A DNA stretch of 64,000 nucleotides from Streptomyces qinglanensis (GTDB taxonomy: Bacteria; Actinomycetota; Actinomycetes; Streptomycetales; Streptomycetaceae), in NCBI RefSeq assembly GCF_900111245.1, contig NZ_FOGO01000009.1, forward strand, positions 1-64,000, read 5' to 3'. The notes under the pieces are model-generated. The model was not told the origin of the DNA, made no database searches, and saw only the letters and a program-made list of their open reading frames with translations. This document shows, piece after piece, positions 1 to 9,017 of this stretch (positions are counted from its first letter, which is position 1; the number at the start of each line of letters is the position of its first letter). The position numbers and the translations under genes are program-made.

Positions 1-339
1 GAGGGCAAGGGCAAGTACGCGGACAACCTCGACGGCTGGATCCGCGAGGCCCGCGCCGTCATGGCCAAGCACGACATCCCCGGCAGCTACGACGGCATCA
101 AGCGCAACATCATCCGCGAATCCGCAGGCGACCCCGACGCCGTCAACGACTGGGACATCAACGCCCAGAAGGGCATCCCCTCCAAGGGACTCCTCCAGGT
201 CATCCAGCCCACCTTCGACCAGTACCACGTCAAGGGCACCCCCGACGACCTCACCGACCCCGTCGCCAACATCGTCGCCGCCTGCAACTACGCCGCCGAC
301 CGCTACGGCAGCATGGACAACGTCGACTCCGCCTACTGA
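1..339 (+). CDS. Lytic transglycosylase (SLT domain), C-terminal part
   Basis: The reading frame is open from the first base, so this gene is cut by the window edge and only its last 112 residues are seen. The sequence IIRESAGDPDAVNDWD, then KGLLQVIQPTFDQYH and a closing stretch NIVAACNYAADRYGS, is the classic Streptomyces SLT lysozyme-like fold, with the catalytic Glu in the RESAGDP motif. Enzymes of this family cleave the glycan strand of peptidoglycan outside the cell. The signal peptide and any LysM or other N-terminal domain would lie upstream of the window. A strong hairpin follows the stop codon, so this is the last gene of its transcript. Confidence 0.85.
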   Translation, partial: EGKGKYADNLDGWIREARAVMAKHDIPGSYDGIKRNIIRESAGDPDAVNDWDINAQKGIPSKGLLQVIQPTFDQYHVKGTPDDLTDPVANIVAACNYAADRYGSMDNVDSAY

Positions 340-383
340 CAACACCCCCCACACACAGACACAGACACGCCAGCACCACCCCC

Positions 384-422
384 AGGGAGCGGGCGGGAGG
401 AACCCCCTCCCACCCGCTCCCT
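384..422 (+). terminator. Hairpin terminator after the transglycosylase gene
   Basis: A 10-bp GC-rich stem (384-393 with 413-422) continues inward after one mismatch and closes on a short loop. It lies 45 bases after the stop of the transglycosylase gene and just before the convergent TetR remnant, so it can serve both directions. Confidence 0.7.
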
Positions 423-450
423 CGCGTATGCGCCTGCCGGGGACCACCGT

Positions 451-1010
451 TCAGTCGCCGCGCGCCTCCCCGCTCCCACCGCCCGGTGCTGCGCTGTCGC
501 CGAAGACACGGGACACCATCGCCTGGATCAGGCGGTCGGCACCGAAGGGGTCGCGCAGGATGTCCGGGGCGGTCATGTCGTCGGGCAGCAGGCCCGCCAT
601 GGCGAGGCAGAGAAGAGCGACGCCCAGGTCGTCACCGGGCATCCCGGCGTCGCGGTGGTACCCGAGCAGGCCCTGGAACTCGGCGCGCAGGAACCCGGAC
701 AGCTCCTCGTACAGTTCGGGACGCCGGGTGGCCTCCAGCCGCAGTTCCAGCATGGCCAGGTAGCTGCTGCGGTCGGCGCGCATGCGGGCCAGCAGGGCGC
801 GCATCAGCTCCACTTCGAGCCCGAGCGTGCGCGGGGCGCGCATGCGCGCCGCCAGTGCCGCCTCGTCCGGCGTGAGCCGCTCGCGGGTGCGGCGCATGGC
901 CTGGGTGAGCATGTCGCCGCGGTGGGCGAAGCAGTTGGAGGCGGTACCGATGGGCACTCCGGCCTCCTTGTCGACGGCGCGCAGCGCGGGCCCGTACCGC
1001 GGGCCGGATG
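451..1010 (-). pseudogene. TetR-family regulator lacking its N-terminus
   Basis: The C-terminal ligand domain and the second half of the helix-turn-helix are intact: LRAVDKEAGVPIGTAS followed by an HRGDML-type segment is typical TetR/AcrR. The first helix and the conserved stretch that normally precedes the HTH (about 30 residues) are missing. In this frame the code upstream of about position 990 has no TetR character and overlaps the 3' end of the membrane protein gene that ends at 1011. No convincing start codon with a ribosome site is visible. I read this as a 5' deletion that fused the regulator remnant to its neighbour, so DNA binding is probably lost. A start further upstream, at 1068, keeps the frame open but gives an unrelated N-terminus. 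Confidence 0.55.
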
Positions 1011-1526
1011 TCAGGCGCTCGTGGTCGAGCCCGGGCGGAGGATCATCAGGACGACCACCGCAGCCCACAGCAGGTTGAAGATGCCGGTCACCATGGCCAG
1101 TCGGGCGGCCGCGGCACGCGGGTCGGGTATCTGCGGCACGGCCTCGCCCTCGTCGAGGCCGACACCGGCCGCGCCCAGCAGTCGCGCCTGGCGGGGCAGG
1201 ACGACCGCACCGAGGAGGACCGCGGCCAGGGCCGTCAGGACGACGGAGACGAGCAGCCAGGCGTCGGTGAGGACCCCGAGCTGAGCGCCGGTGGCCACGC
1301 CGAAGACCGGTACGGCCACGCCGAAGACGGCGTAGGCCCGGCAGACACGGTGCAGCAGGGCCGCGCCCGCCGCCCCGCCGGGCGACACCTGGCCGGCTGC
1401 GACACCGCCGGCGCCGGAGGCGAGCAACTCCCGGGCCTTGCGCGGGAACATCGATGCGGCGACGGAGATCGGCCCCACCGCCAGGATCGCGGCCAGGACG
1501 TGCAGGGAGAGCAGCAGCTTGGTCAC
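1011..1526 (-). CDS. DUF2269-like integral membrane protein
   Basis: A 171-residue protein that begins at a GTG preceded by GGAG (start VTKLLLSLHVLAAILAVGP). Four hydrophobic segments can be seen, at about residues 4-25, 60-80, 85-108 and 145-165. The first resembles the LHVLAAI signature of DUF2269 small membrane proteins, whose function is unknown. It is transcribed divergently from the PadR regulator, with about 125 bases between them, which may make it a PadR target. Its stop abuts the truncated TetR remnant. Confidence 0.6.
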   Translation of the reverse strand: MTKLLLSLHVLAAILAVGPISVAASMFPRKARELLASGAGGVAAGQVSPGGAAGAALLHRVCRAYAVFGVAVPVFGVATGAQLGVLTDAWLLVSVVLTALAAVLLGAVVLPRQARLLGAAGVGLDEGEAVPQIPDPRAAAARLAMVTGIFNLLWAAVVVLMILRPGSTTSA

Positions 1527-1650
1527 CAGGGCTCCGATTCGACAGCGCGAGGGGGCAGGGCCGCCGACGCGTTCACTGTGGACACCGACACGCAATGCAT
1601 TGGCAACCAATAGGTAGCACAGCAATATATTCCCCGCCTACACTCCCCCC

Positions 1651-2043
1651 ATGAAGACGGAAGCGGTACGCGGACACCTCGACGGGCTGCTGCTGGCCGC
1701 GCTCGAGGACGGGCCGCTGCACGGATACGCGATCATCACCGCGGTCCAGGAGCGCAGCGGCGGGGTGCTGGAGCTGCGGACGGGCACGGTCTATCCCGCG
1801 CTCAACCGACTGGAGCGGCTGGGCCTGCTGGCGAGTGACTGGCAGTCCGTCGGCGAACGGCGCAGGCGCTGCTACGCCCTCACCGGGGCCGGTCGGCGGT
1901 CGCTCGCGGACGAGCGCACCGGGTGGCGGCAGTTCACCGCGGCGATCGGCGCGGTGCTCGACCCGTCCGCGCCGGCCGGGAGCGCCCCGGCCACCGGCGG
2001 CAGGGCACCCCTCGGGCCCGTCCGCCACCGGCCCGCGACATGA
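1651..2043 (+). CDS. PadR-family transcriptional regulator
   Basis: A 130-residue protein with the PadR winged helix near its N-terminus: HLDGLLLAALEDGPLHGYAI, then ELRTGTVYPALNRLERLGL and a wing ending RRCYALTGAGRR. The C-terminal 40 residues are low-complexity Pro/Ala/Gly instead of a full dimerisation helix, as in short PadR-s2 proteins. PadR proteins usually repress an adjacent transporter or membrane gene in response to a ligand. The stop overlaps the start of the next gene by ATGA, so the two are co-translated. The AT-rich stretch at about 1595-1640 is a likely promoter/operator zone. Confidence 0.85.
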   Translation: MKTEAVRGHLDGLLLAALEDGPLHGYAIITAVQERSGGVLELRTGTVYPALNRLERLGLLASDWQSVGERRRRCYALTGAGRRSLADERTGWRQFTAAIGAVLDPSAPAGSAPATGGRAPLGPVRHRPAT

Positions 2044-2720
2044 GCGGGCCGCGGCAGCACGCCGACCCGCTGATCGCCTACGCCGCGGAACTGCGCGCCG
2101 CGCTCCCGGGACCGGCCCGGGCCGCGTCCCGCATGGTCGAGGAGATCCACCACGGGCTGCTGGACGCGACGGACGCCTACGTCCGGGAGGGCATGCCGCG
2201 CACCGACGCCGCACGCCGCGCCGTGCGCGACTTCGGGTCGGTGGCCGAACTGGCGCCCGAGTGCCGACGGGAGTTGGCACTCGCCCAGACCCGGCACACC
2301 GCGCGTGCGGCCGCGCTCTGCGCCCCGCTGCTGCTGGTGTGCTGGACACTGGCGCGCCCGGCGCTCGGTGCGGGGGCCGCTCCGCTGGCGGTCCTCGCCG
2401 CCGTCAGCACTCTGCTGGCCGCCGCCGCCCTGGCCGCGACCGGTGGCGCTCCGGCGCGCCGGTTCCACGTCCCCGAGGCGCTGCCCCGCCTGATCGCCTG
2501 GACGGGAACCGGGGCGAGCGCCGGGATGGCGGCGGCCACCCTGGCCCTGGCGTGCACCGCGGCCGTCACCGCGCAGTGGCCGCTGCTCCTGCTCGCGGGG
2601 GCGTTGTCCGCCGCCTCGCACGCCGTGCTGGGCACCTCGGTCAGGGTGTCCCGGCGCTGCCTCGTACCCGCGGACGTGCGCCCCGGGCACGGGAACGGAC
2701 CCGGGGCGTGCGCCGAGTGA
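2040..2720 (+). CDS. Permease-prefix-domain membrane protein
   Basis: A 226-residue protein beginning at the ATG that overlaps the PadR stop. Residues 1-75 form the helical permease prefix type domain (DPLIAYAAELRAAL..., RMVEEIHHGLLDATDAYV, AARRAVRDFGSVAELAPECR) that is commonly encoded next to PadR regulators. The remainder has about four membrane helices (roughly 90-105, 115-135, 155-175 and 180-200). The pairing with PadR suggests a regulated membrane stress or transport function. The actual role is unknown. Confidence 0.65.
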   Translation: MSGPRQHADPLIAYAAELRAALPGPARAASRMVEEIHHGLLDATDAYVREGMPRTDAARRAVRDFGSVAELAPECRRELALAQTRHTARAAALCAPLLLVCWTLARPALGAGAAPLAVLAAVSTLLAAAALAATGGAPARRFHVPEALPRLIAWTGTGASAGMAAATLALACTAAVTAQWPLLLLAGALSAASHAVLGTSVRVSRRCLVPADVRPGHGNGPGACAE

Positions 2721-2781
2721 GTCCGCGCCCCGCGAGCCCTTCGCTCCGCCGCCCCGGGACGGGGCCGACAGCGGGTCGTCG

Positions 2782-3795
2782 TCAGTCCGGCACCGGCGCG
2801 CCGCTGAGGACGGCCGCGTGGCAGGCGGCCCGGGTGCCCCAGGCCGCCTGCAGGGCGCGGACCTTGCGCAGCAGCAGACTCAGGTCGTACTCGTCCGTGT
2901 ATCCCACAGCGCCGTGCACCTGCAGCGCCGTACGGGCGGCCAGGTGGGCGGCGTCCGCGCAGGCCGCCTTGGCGGCGGGCAGATCGCGGGATTCGGCCGC
3001 GGAGTCGCCCCGCACGGCGAGCGCCCCGCCGTACAGCAGCGGGCGCGCGAACTCCAGGGCCACCGCGACGTCCGCCAACTGGTGCTTGACCGCCTGGAAC
3101 GCGCCCACCGCACGCCCGAACTGCCGCCGCTGCCGCACATACGCCGCGCTCGTCTCCAGCATCGCCTCCCCCGCTCCGAGCAGTTGCGCCGCGGTCAGCA
3201 GCGTCGCGAACGCACGCAGCCGCTGCAGGTCGGCGGGCACCGGCTCGCCCGGCACACAGCGCACCAGGCGGCGGCCCGGGTCGAGGGAGCGCAGGGGAGC
3301 GCCCGCGACCGTCCCGGTGGCCAGGCCGCCGGCCACCGGGACGAACACCGCGTCGGCGAGGTGCGCGTCCACCGCGTACCCGGCCGCCTCGGGCCCACGG
3401 GCCCTCCTGCCGTCGGCACCGGCGCCGGGCGCTGTGGCCGGGTCGGCGACGGTCGCCAGCCGGTCGCCCGCCAGCAGGGGCGCGGCCCAGGGTGCGGCGG
3501 CGGGCAGCCCCGCGGCCAGCGCGACGGTCTCGACCAGCGGGCCGGGCGCCGCGGCCCGGCCGATCTCCATGAAGGCGGCGGCGAGTTCGGCGGGACGCCG
3601 GCCCAGCCCGCCGTCCTGCTCGGGGACGGCCAGCGCGGGCAGTCCGGTCTCCGCGAGGGACCGCCACAGGGCGCGGCCCGGCGCATGGTCGCCCGCGGCC
3701 CAGGCCCGGGCGATCCGGTGGGTCCCGGCGTCGGCGAGCAGGCGGCGGATGGTGGCGGTGTAGCTGCGGTGGTCCCGGTCGGGCAGAAAGCGCAT
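2782..3795 (-). CDS. ipdE2: Acyl-CoA dehydrogenase, probable IpdE2 (beta subunit)
   Basis: A 337-residue acyl-CoA dehydrogenase, shorter than the usual 380, with recognisable segments RRQFGRAVGAFQAVKHQLAD and ALQVHGAVGYTDEYDL. In mycobacteria, IpdE1 and IpdE2 (formerly FadE30 and FadE33) form a heterotetramer that dehydrogenates 5-OH-HIP-CoA, the first beta-oxidation step on the propionate side chain of the steroid-derived indanedione. Here the two dehydrogenase genes are adjacent, six bases apart, and are followed upstream by an enoyl-CoA hydratase. The small size and pairing suggest this is the IpdE2-like subunit. Assignment of which subunit is which is an inference from length and context. 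It is the last gene of the leftward unit driven from the 5.9 kb divergent promoter. Confidence 0.72.
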   Translation of the reverse strand: MRFLPDRDHRSYTATIRRLLADAGTHRIARAWAAGDHAPGRALWRSLAETGLPALAVPEQDGGLGRRPAELAAAFMEIGRAAAPGPLVETVALAAGLPAAAPWAAPLLAGDRLATVADPATAPGAGADGRRARGPEAAGYAVDAHLADAVFVPVAGGLATGTVAGAPLRSLDPGRRLVRCVPGEPVPADLQRLRAFATLLTAAQLLGAGEAMLETSAAYVRQRRQFGRAVGAFQAVKHQLADVAVALEFARPLLYGGALAVRGDSAAESRDLPAAKAACADAAHLAARTALQVHGAVGYTDEYDLSLLLRKVRALQAAWGTRAACHAAVLSGAPVPD

Positions 3796-3801
3796 CGCGG
3801 C

Positions 3802-4989
3802 TCAGCGTCCCCTCGGCAGGCCGAGCGCCCGCTCGGCGACGATGTCGCGCTGGATCTCGTTGGTGCCGGCGTAGACCGGACCGGCGAGGGCGAAGACCCA
3901 GCCGTCCAGCCAGCCGGACTCCGGCACCCCCTCGGCGATCTCGGACGTTCCCGGTCCGAGCAGGTCGAGCGCGGTCTCGTGCAGGTCGATGTCGAGTTCC
4001 GACCAGAAGATCTTGTTCATGGAGGGCAGGGCGTCGGTGGCGGCGCGCGGAGCCTCGGCGGGATGCTCCTGGGCGGACGCGGCCGTATAGCCGGCCAACT
4101 GGTAGGCGCGGGCCCGGATCCACCCGTCGGCCGCCCGTGCGGCGACCGCGCTGCCGACGGGTGCGGCCCGCTGCCGGAGCAGGGCCAGCAGCCGCTCGGC
4201 GGTGGCGGTGAAGCGGCCCGGGGACCGCAGGGTCAGCCCCCGCTCGCTGCCCGCGGTCGACATCGCGGTGCGCCACCCCTGGCCGGGCTCGCCGATCACG
4301 TCCGCGTCCGGCACGAAGACGCCGTCCAGGAAGATCTCCGCGAACGCGGGCCTGCCGTCCAGCCGCCCCAGGGGGCGTACGGTGACGCCGGGCGCGTCCA
4401 GGGGGAACATCAGGCAGCTCAGCCCGCGGTGCCGCCGCTCCTGCGGGTCGGTGCGGAAGAGGCCGAAGGCCCGGTCGGCGAACGCGGCACGGGAGGACCA
4501 GGTCTTGTGCCCGGTCAGCAGCCAGCCGCCGCCGTGCTGTGCGGTGCGCTCGGCGCGGGAGCGCAGTGCCGCGAGGTCGGACCCGGCCTCGGGTTCGGAC
4601 CACGCCTGCGCCCAGACCGTGCTGCCGTCCGCCATCGGCGGCAGGATCCGGGCCAGTTGCTCCCGGGTGCCGTGCGCGAAGAGGGTGGGGGCCAGGAGGT
4701 TGATGCCGTTCTGGCTGACGCGCCCGGGTGCTCCGGCCGCGTGGTACTCCTCCTCGAAGAGCAGCCATTCGGTGAGGCCGACACCCCGGCCGCCGTACTC
4801 GCGCGGCCAGGAGACCGCCGACCAGCCGCCGCCGTGCAGCGCGCGCTCCCAGTCGCGGTGTGCGGCGAAGCCCTCGGCCGTCTCCAGCGACGGCAGCGGC
4901 TCGGCGGGCACGTGGGCACGCAGCCAGTTCCGGGCGGCGGCGCGGAACTCCTCCTGGGCGGCGCTCAGATCCAGGTCCACGTCAGGCAC
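3802..4989 (-). CDS. ipdE1: Acyl-CoA dehydrogenase, probable IpdE1 (alpha subunit)
   Basis: A full-length acyl-CoA dehydrogenase of about 395 residues. It starts with LDLSAAQEEFRAAARNWL, has the central FAD/substrate region WAQAWSEPEAGSDLAALRS and GGWLLTGHKTWSSRA, and ends with GTNEIQRDIVAERALGLPR, a typical C-terminal signature. It resembles mycobacterial FadE30 (IpdE1), which pairs with IpdE2 to oxidise 5-OH-HIP-CoA. The start chosen is the GTG at 4989, overlapping the hydratase stop by 8 bases. A second GTG at 4980 is also possible, and neither has ideal spacing to the GAGGA upstream. It lies between the hydratase and ipdE2 in one operon. Confidence 0.78.
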   Translation of the reverse strand: MPDVDLDLSAAQEEFRAAARNWLRAHVPAEPLPSLETAEGFAAHRDWERALHGGGWSAVSWPREYGGRGVGLTEWLLFEEEYHAAGAPGRVSQNGINLLAPTLFAHGTREQLARILPPMADGSTVWAQAWSEPEAGSDLAALRSRAERTAQHGGGWLLTGHKTWSSRAAFADRAFGLFRTDPQERRHRGLSCLMFPLDAPGVTVRPLGRLDGRPAFAEIFLDGVFVPDADVIGEPGQGWRTAMSTAGSERGLTLRSPGRFTATAERLLALLRQRAAPVGSAVAARAADGWIRARAYQLAGYTAASAQEHPAEAPRAATDALPSMNKIFWSELDIDLHETALDLLGPGTSEIAEGVPESGWLDGWVFALAGPVYAGTNEIQRDIVAERALGLPRGR

Positions 4990-5884
4990 CGTCCTCGGAG
5001 CCGGTGTCCCGGGCGGGGTGCTGCGGGCTCCGCGCCGCCGCCCGCATCGCGCGCGCGTCCATCCCGGCGAGTGCGTCGGTGCCGGTCTCGGCATTGTGCG
5101 CGTGCGCGAGGTGGTGCAGGCCGAAGACCGAGTCCAGCCCGCTGTGCAGCCCCATCAGGTCCTCGGCCTGGTTGACCGCGCGCTTGGCCAGGGCGAGGCC
5201 GAAGCGCGGCATCCCGGCGATCCGGGCCGCCAGCGCTTCGGCCTCGGTGCGCAGGTCGGCATCCGGGACGACGCGGTTGACCATGCCGATCTCGTGGGCG
5301 CGCCGGGCGGTCATCCGGTCCCCGGTGTAGAGGAACTCCTTGGCGGCGCGCGGACCCATGACCCAGGGGTGCGCGAAGTACTCCACCCCGGGAATGCCCA
5401 TCCGCAGCACCGGGTCGGCGAAGTAGGCGCCCTCGGCGGCCACGATCAGGTCGCACACCCAGGCGAGCATCAGTCCGCCCGCGACGCAGGCGCCCTGCAC
5501 GGCGCAGACGACCGGTTTGGGCAGCTCGCGCCACCGTCGGCACATGCCCAGATAGACCTCGGACTCGCGGGCGAAGCGCGCGTCGCCGCCCTGTTTGCCG
5601 ACGTGGTCCCACCACAGTCCGGCGGTGCGGGGGAAGGACAGGTGCGCGTCCCGGCCGGGGCTGCCGATGTCGTGTCCGGCGCTGAAGTGCTCGCCGGCTC
5701 CGGCGAGGACGACCGCGCCGACGGCGTCGTCGTCGGCGGCGCGCCGGAACGCCGTGTCCAGCGCGTAGGTCATCGCGGAGTTCTGCGCATTGCGGTACTC
5801 GGGGCGGTTGAGGGTGACGCGGGCGACGGAACCGGTGCGCTCGTACGTCACCGCCTCCGGAGCCCCTGCGCTGTGGTCGGCCAT
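4982..5884 (-). CDS. Enoyl-CoA hydratase in the ipdE operon
   Basis: A 300-residue crotonase. It carries LNRPEYRNAQNSAM, the oxyanion-hole region VVLAGAGEHFSAGHDI and the second oxyanion stretch KPVVCAVQGACVAGGLML. Being first in the operon with ipdE1 and ipdE2, it is a good candidate for hydrating the enoyl-CoA that IpdE1-IpdE2 makes from 5-OH-HIP-CoA. That is inference from context. A long insertion around residues 80-115 (DAHLSFPRTAGLWWDHVG) is typical of some actinobacterial EchA proteins acting on bulky substrates. The promoter region with a KstR2-like operator is immediately upstream. Confidence 0.8.
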   Translation of the reverse strand: MADHSAGAPEAVTYERTGSVARVTLNRPEYRNAQNSAMTYALDTAFRRAADDDAVGAVVLAGAGEHFSAGHDIGSPGRDAHLSFPRTAGLWWDHVGKQGGDARFARESEVYLGMCRRWRELPKPVVCAVQGACVAGGLMLAWVCDLIVAAEGAYFADPVLRMGIPGVEYFAHPWVMGPRAAKEFLYTGDRMTARRAHEIGMVNRVVPDADLRTEAEALAARIAGMPRFGLALAKRAVNQAEDLMGLHSGLDSVFGLHHLAHAHNAETGTDALAGMDARAMRAAARSPQHPARDTGSEDGA

Positions 5885-5906
5885 GTGCGCTCCTCGGACA
5901 AGGCTT

Positions 5907-5924
5907 CCCTAACAAGTGTTTGGT
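5907..5924. promoter_or_regulatory. Candidate KstR2 operator 1
   Basis: CCCTAACAAGTGTTTGGT lies in the 125-bp gap between the divergent hydratase and ipdF genes. The inner 14 bases (5911-5924) match the reported mycobacterial KstR2 motif AnCAAGnnCTTGnT at all but one specified position. Read on the minus strand, it shares 14 of 18 positions with the site at 10972-10989. Confidence 0.7.
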
Positions 5925-6009
5925 AGATTAACCTGACCCCCGCCGGCCCGTCGAGAGTCCGCGAGAGCCGCGCAACCGCGAGAGCCACCGACCCGCGAGG
6001 GGGCGCCGT

Positions 6010-6801
6010 ATGAGCAGTGCCGCACCCGTCTGCCCGGCGCCGCACGACCTGCTGGCGGGCCGCTCCGTCGTCGTCACGGCAGCGGCCGGGAGCGGGATCG
6101 GCGGCGCCACGGCGCGCCGCGTGCTGGCGGAGGGCGCAGCGGGTGTGGTCCTCGGCGACGTCCACGAGCGGCGTCTCGACGCGACGCGACGGGCGCTCGC
6201 CCGGGAGTTCGGGGCCGGCCGCGTCCGCGCGGTCCGCTGCGACGTCACCGACGAGGACGAGGTGCGGGCGCTGCTGGAGACCTGCACGGCGGCGCACGGC
6301 CGCATCGACGTCCTGGTGAACAACGCGGGCCTGGGCGGCACCGCCGAACTGGTGGAGATGACCGACGAGCAGTGGACCCGCGTCCTGGACACCACCCTGA
6401 CCGGCACCTTCCGCTGCACCCGCGCGGGGCTGCGTGCCATGCGCGGGCAGCCGGACGGCGGGACGATCGTCAACAACGCCTCGGTCGTCGGCTGGCGCGC
6501 CCAGCGCGGCCAGGCGCACTACGCGGCGGCCAAGGCGGGGGTGATGGCGCTGACCCGCTGCGCGGCGGTGGAGGCTGCGGAGTACGGCGTGCGGGTCAAC
6601 GCGGTCTCGCCCTCGCTGGCGATGCACCCGCACCTGGTGAAGGTCACCACGCCGGAGCTGCTGGAGGAGCTCACCGCGCGGGAGGCGCAGGGCCGGTACG
6701 CAGAGCCCTGGGAGATCGCCAATGTGATCGTCTTCCTGGCCAGCGGCTACTCCTCGTACATGACCGGCGAGACGGTCTCCGTCAGCAGCCAGCACCCGTG
6801 A
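6010..6801 (+). CDS. ipdF: SDR dehydrogenase IpdF
   Basis: A 263-residue short-chain dehydrogenase with the unusual nucleotide-binding motif VVVTAAAGSGIG, NNAG at about residue 104, the catalytic Ser region NNASVVGW and YAAAK. The segment ALTRCAAVEAAEYGVRVNAVSPS and the ending TVSVSSQHP are, from memory, close to mycobacterial IpdF (Rv3559c). That enzyme oxidises the C5 hydroxyl of the hydrindane-carboxyl-CoA intermediate after side-chain removal. It starts the rightward unit ipdF-kstR2-fadA6, 85 bases from the shared operator. Confidence in the family is very high, and in the specific role good because all its pathway partners surround it. Confidence 0.85.
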   Translation: MSSAAPVCPAPHDLLAGRSVVVTAAAGSGIGGATARRVLAEGAAGVVLGDVHERRLDATRRALAREFGAGRVRAVRCDVTDEDEVRALLETCTAAHGRIDVLVNNAGLGGTAELVEMTDEQWTRVLDTTLTGTFRCTRAGLRAMRGQPDGGTIVNNASVVGWRAQRGQAHYAAAKAGVMALTRCAAVEAAEYGVRVNAVSPSLAMHPHLVKVTTPELLEELTAREAQGRYAEPWEIANVIVFLASGYSSYMTGETVSVSSQHP

Positions 6802-6862
6802 CCGGCACCGGACCGCACCTGCCTGCGGTCACCCGCACCGCCGCCGGACGGACAATGGACCC

Positions 6863-7474
6863 ATGGTGACGCCGAAGAAGACCCCCGGTGCCGGGCGCCG
6901 TGCCGAACTGCTGGCGACCGCGGCCGACGTGTTCGCGGAGCTGGGCTACAACGCGACCACTGTCCGCACCATCGCGGACCGCGCCGGAATGCTGGCGGGC
7001 AGCCTCTACTACCACTTCGACTCCAAGGAGTCGATGGCCGACGAGATCCTCAGTGCCTTCCTCACCGACCTGTGGGACGGCTACCGGCGGACCGAGGAGG
7101 CCGGGCTGGGCCCGCGGGAGACGTTCGAGGAACTGGTCACCGAGTCGTTCCGGCAGATGGCGCGGCACCGCCCGGCGGTCGTCATCTACCAGAAGGAGGC
7201 CCGCCGGCTGGCCGCGCAGGAGCGGTTCCGCTATCTGGCCGACTCCCACGAGCGTTTCCGGGAGCTGTGGACGCGGACGCTGGAGCGCGGAGTGGCCGAC
7301 GGCAGTTTCCGCAGCGAGCTGGACATCCCCGTCACCTACCGGTTCGTCCGCGACACCGTGTGGGTGGCCGCGGTCTGGTTCCGGCCCTGGGGCAGCAGGA
7401 CCGCCTCGGAGATCGCCCAGCAGTACACCTCGATGGTGCTCGACGGAATCGCCACCCGCCCGGTGGCCCGATGA
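6863..7474 (+). CDS. kstR2: TetR-family repressor KstR2
   Basis: A 203-residue TetR protein with a full N-terminal HTH (RRAELLATAADVFAELGYNA, then VRTIADRAGMLAGSLYYHFD) and an all-helical ligand domain. In mycobacteria KstR2 represses the HIP-degradation genes and is released by HIP-CoA. The location between ipdF and fadA6, inside a cluster with every other KstR2-regulon gene class, makes this the natural regulator. It binds presumably at the two related sites 5907-5924 and 10972-10989. ATG at 6863 and GTG at 6866 are alternative starts. It lies 17 bases upstream of the thiolase start. Confidence 0.85.
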   Translation: MVTPKKTPGAGRRAELLATAADVFAELGYNATTVRTIADRAGMLAGSLYYHFDSKESMADEILSAFLTDLWDGYRRTEEAGLGPRETFEELVTESFRQMARHRPAVVIYQKEARRLAAQERFRYLADSHERFRELWTRTLERGVADGSFRSELDIPVTYRFVRDTVWVAAVWFRPWGSRTASEIAQQYTSMVLDGIATRPVAR

Positions 7475-7491
7475 CCGAAGGAGCGTGAGCG

Positions 7492-8655
<1,164 letters not shown>

Positions 8656-9017
8656 GCCGCGGGACCGCGCGTTCCACCGCGCGTTCCACCGGGGGTTCCG
8701 GCGCCGCCTCCCGCGGCGGTCCGGCAGGGCCCCTGTGCGTCTCCCGGGGCCCGGCCGACTTCTCCGGCACCACGCTGCACAGGGGACGGCTGCACCAGCC
8801 CGGACACGGCTGGTGCACGTCCTCGGCTGCCAGAACACCGCCGTCAACCGCGCCGGCAGCCCCGACGCCAGGTGCGGCATCTGCCCACCGAGGTGCGCGG
8901 CGAGCACTGCTCCGGGCTGCTGCCCGACGGGGACTTCGCGCTCCGCCACGCCGACCCGCTGTCCGGCCCTGCGGGCCGGGTGGCGCGGATCGCCGCGCCG
9001 GCGGCTGAGCGGCCCGG
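8656..9017. other. Intergenic stretch between convergent units, no clear gene
   Basis: About 360 bases lie between fadA6 and the convergent SDR gene. Several frames are open because of the GC content, but none shows a recognisable family, a good ribosome site or consistent codon bias along its whole length. Direct copies of CCGCGCGTTCCACC occur at its left end. It may hold a decayed gene; I assign nothing. Confidence 0.5.

Noticed and set aside
2177..4768. Minus-strand open frame of 863 codons
   Set aside because: It overlaps the two acyl-CoA dehydrogenases in another frame and gives Arg/Ala-rich sequence without motifs.
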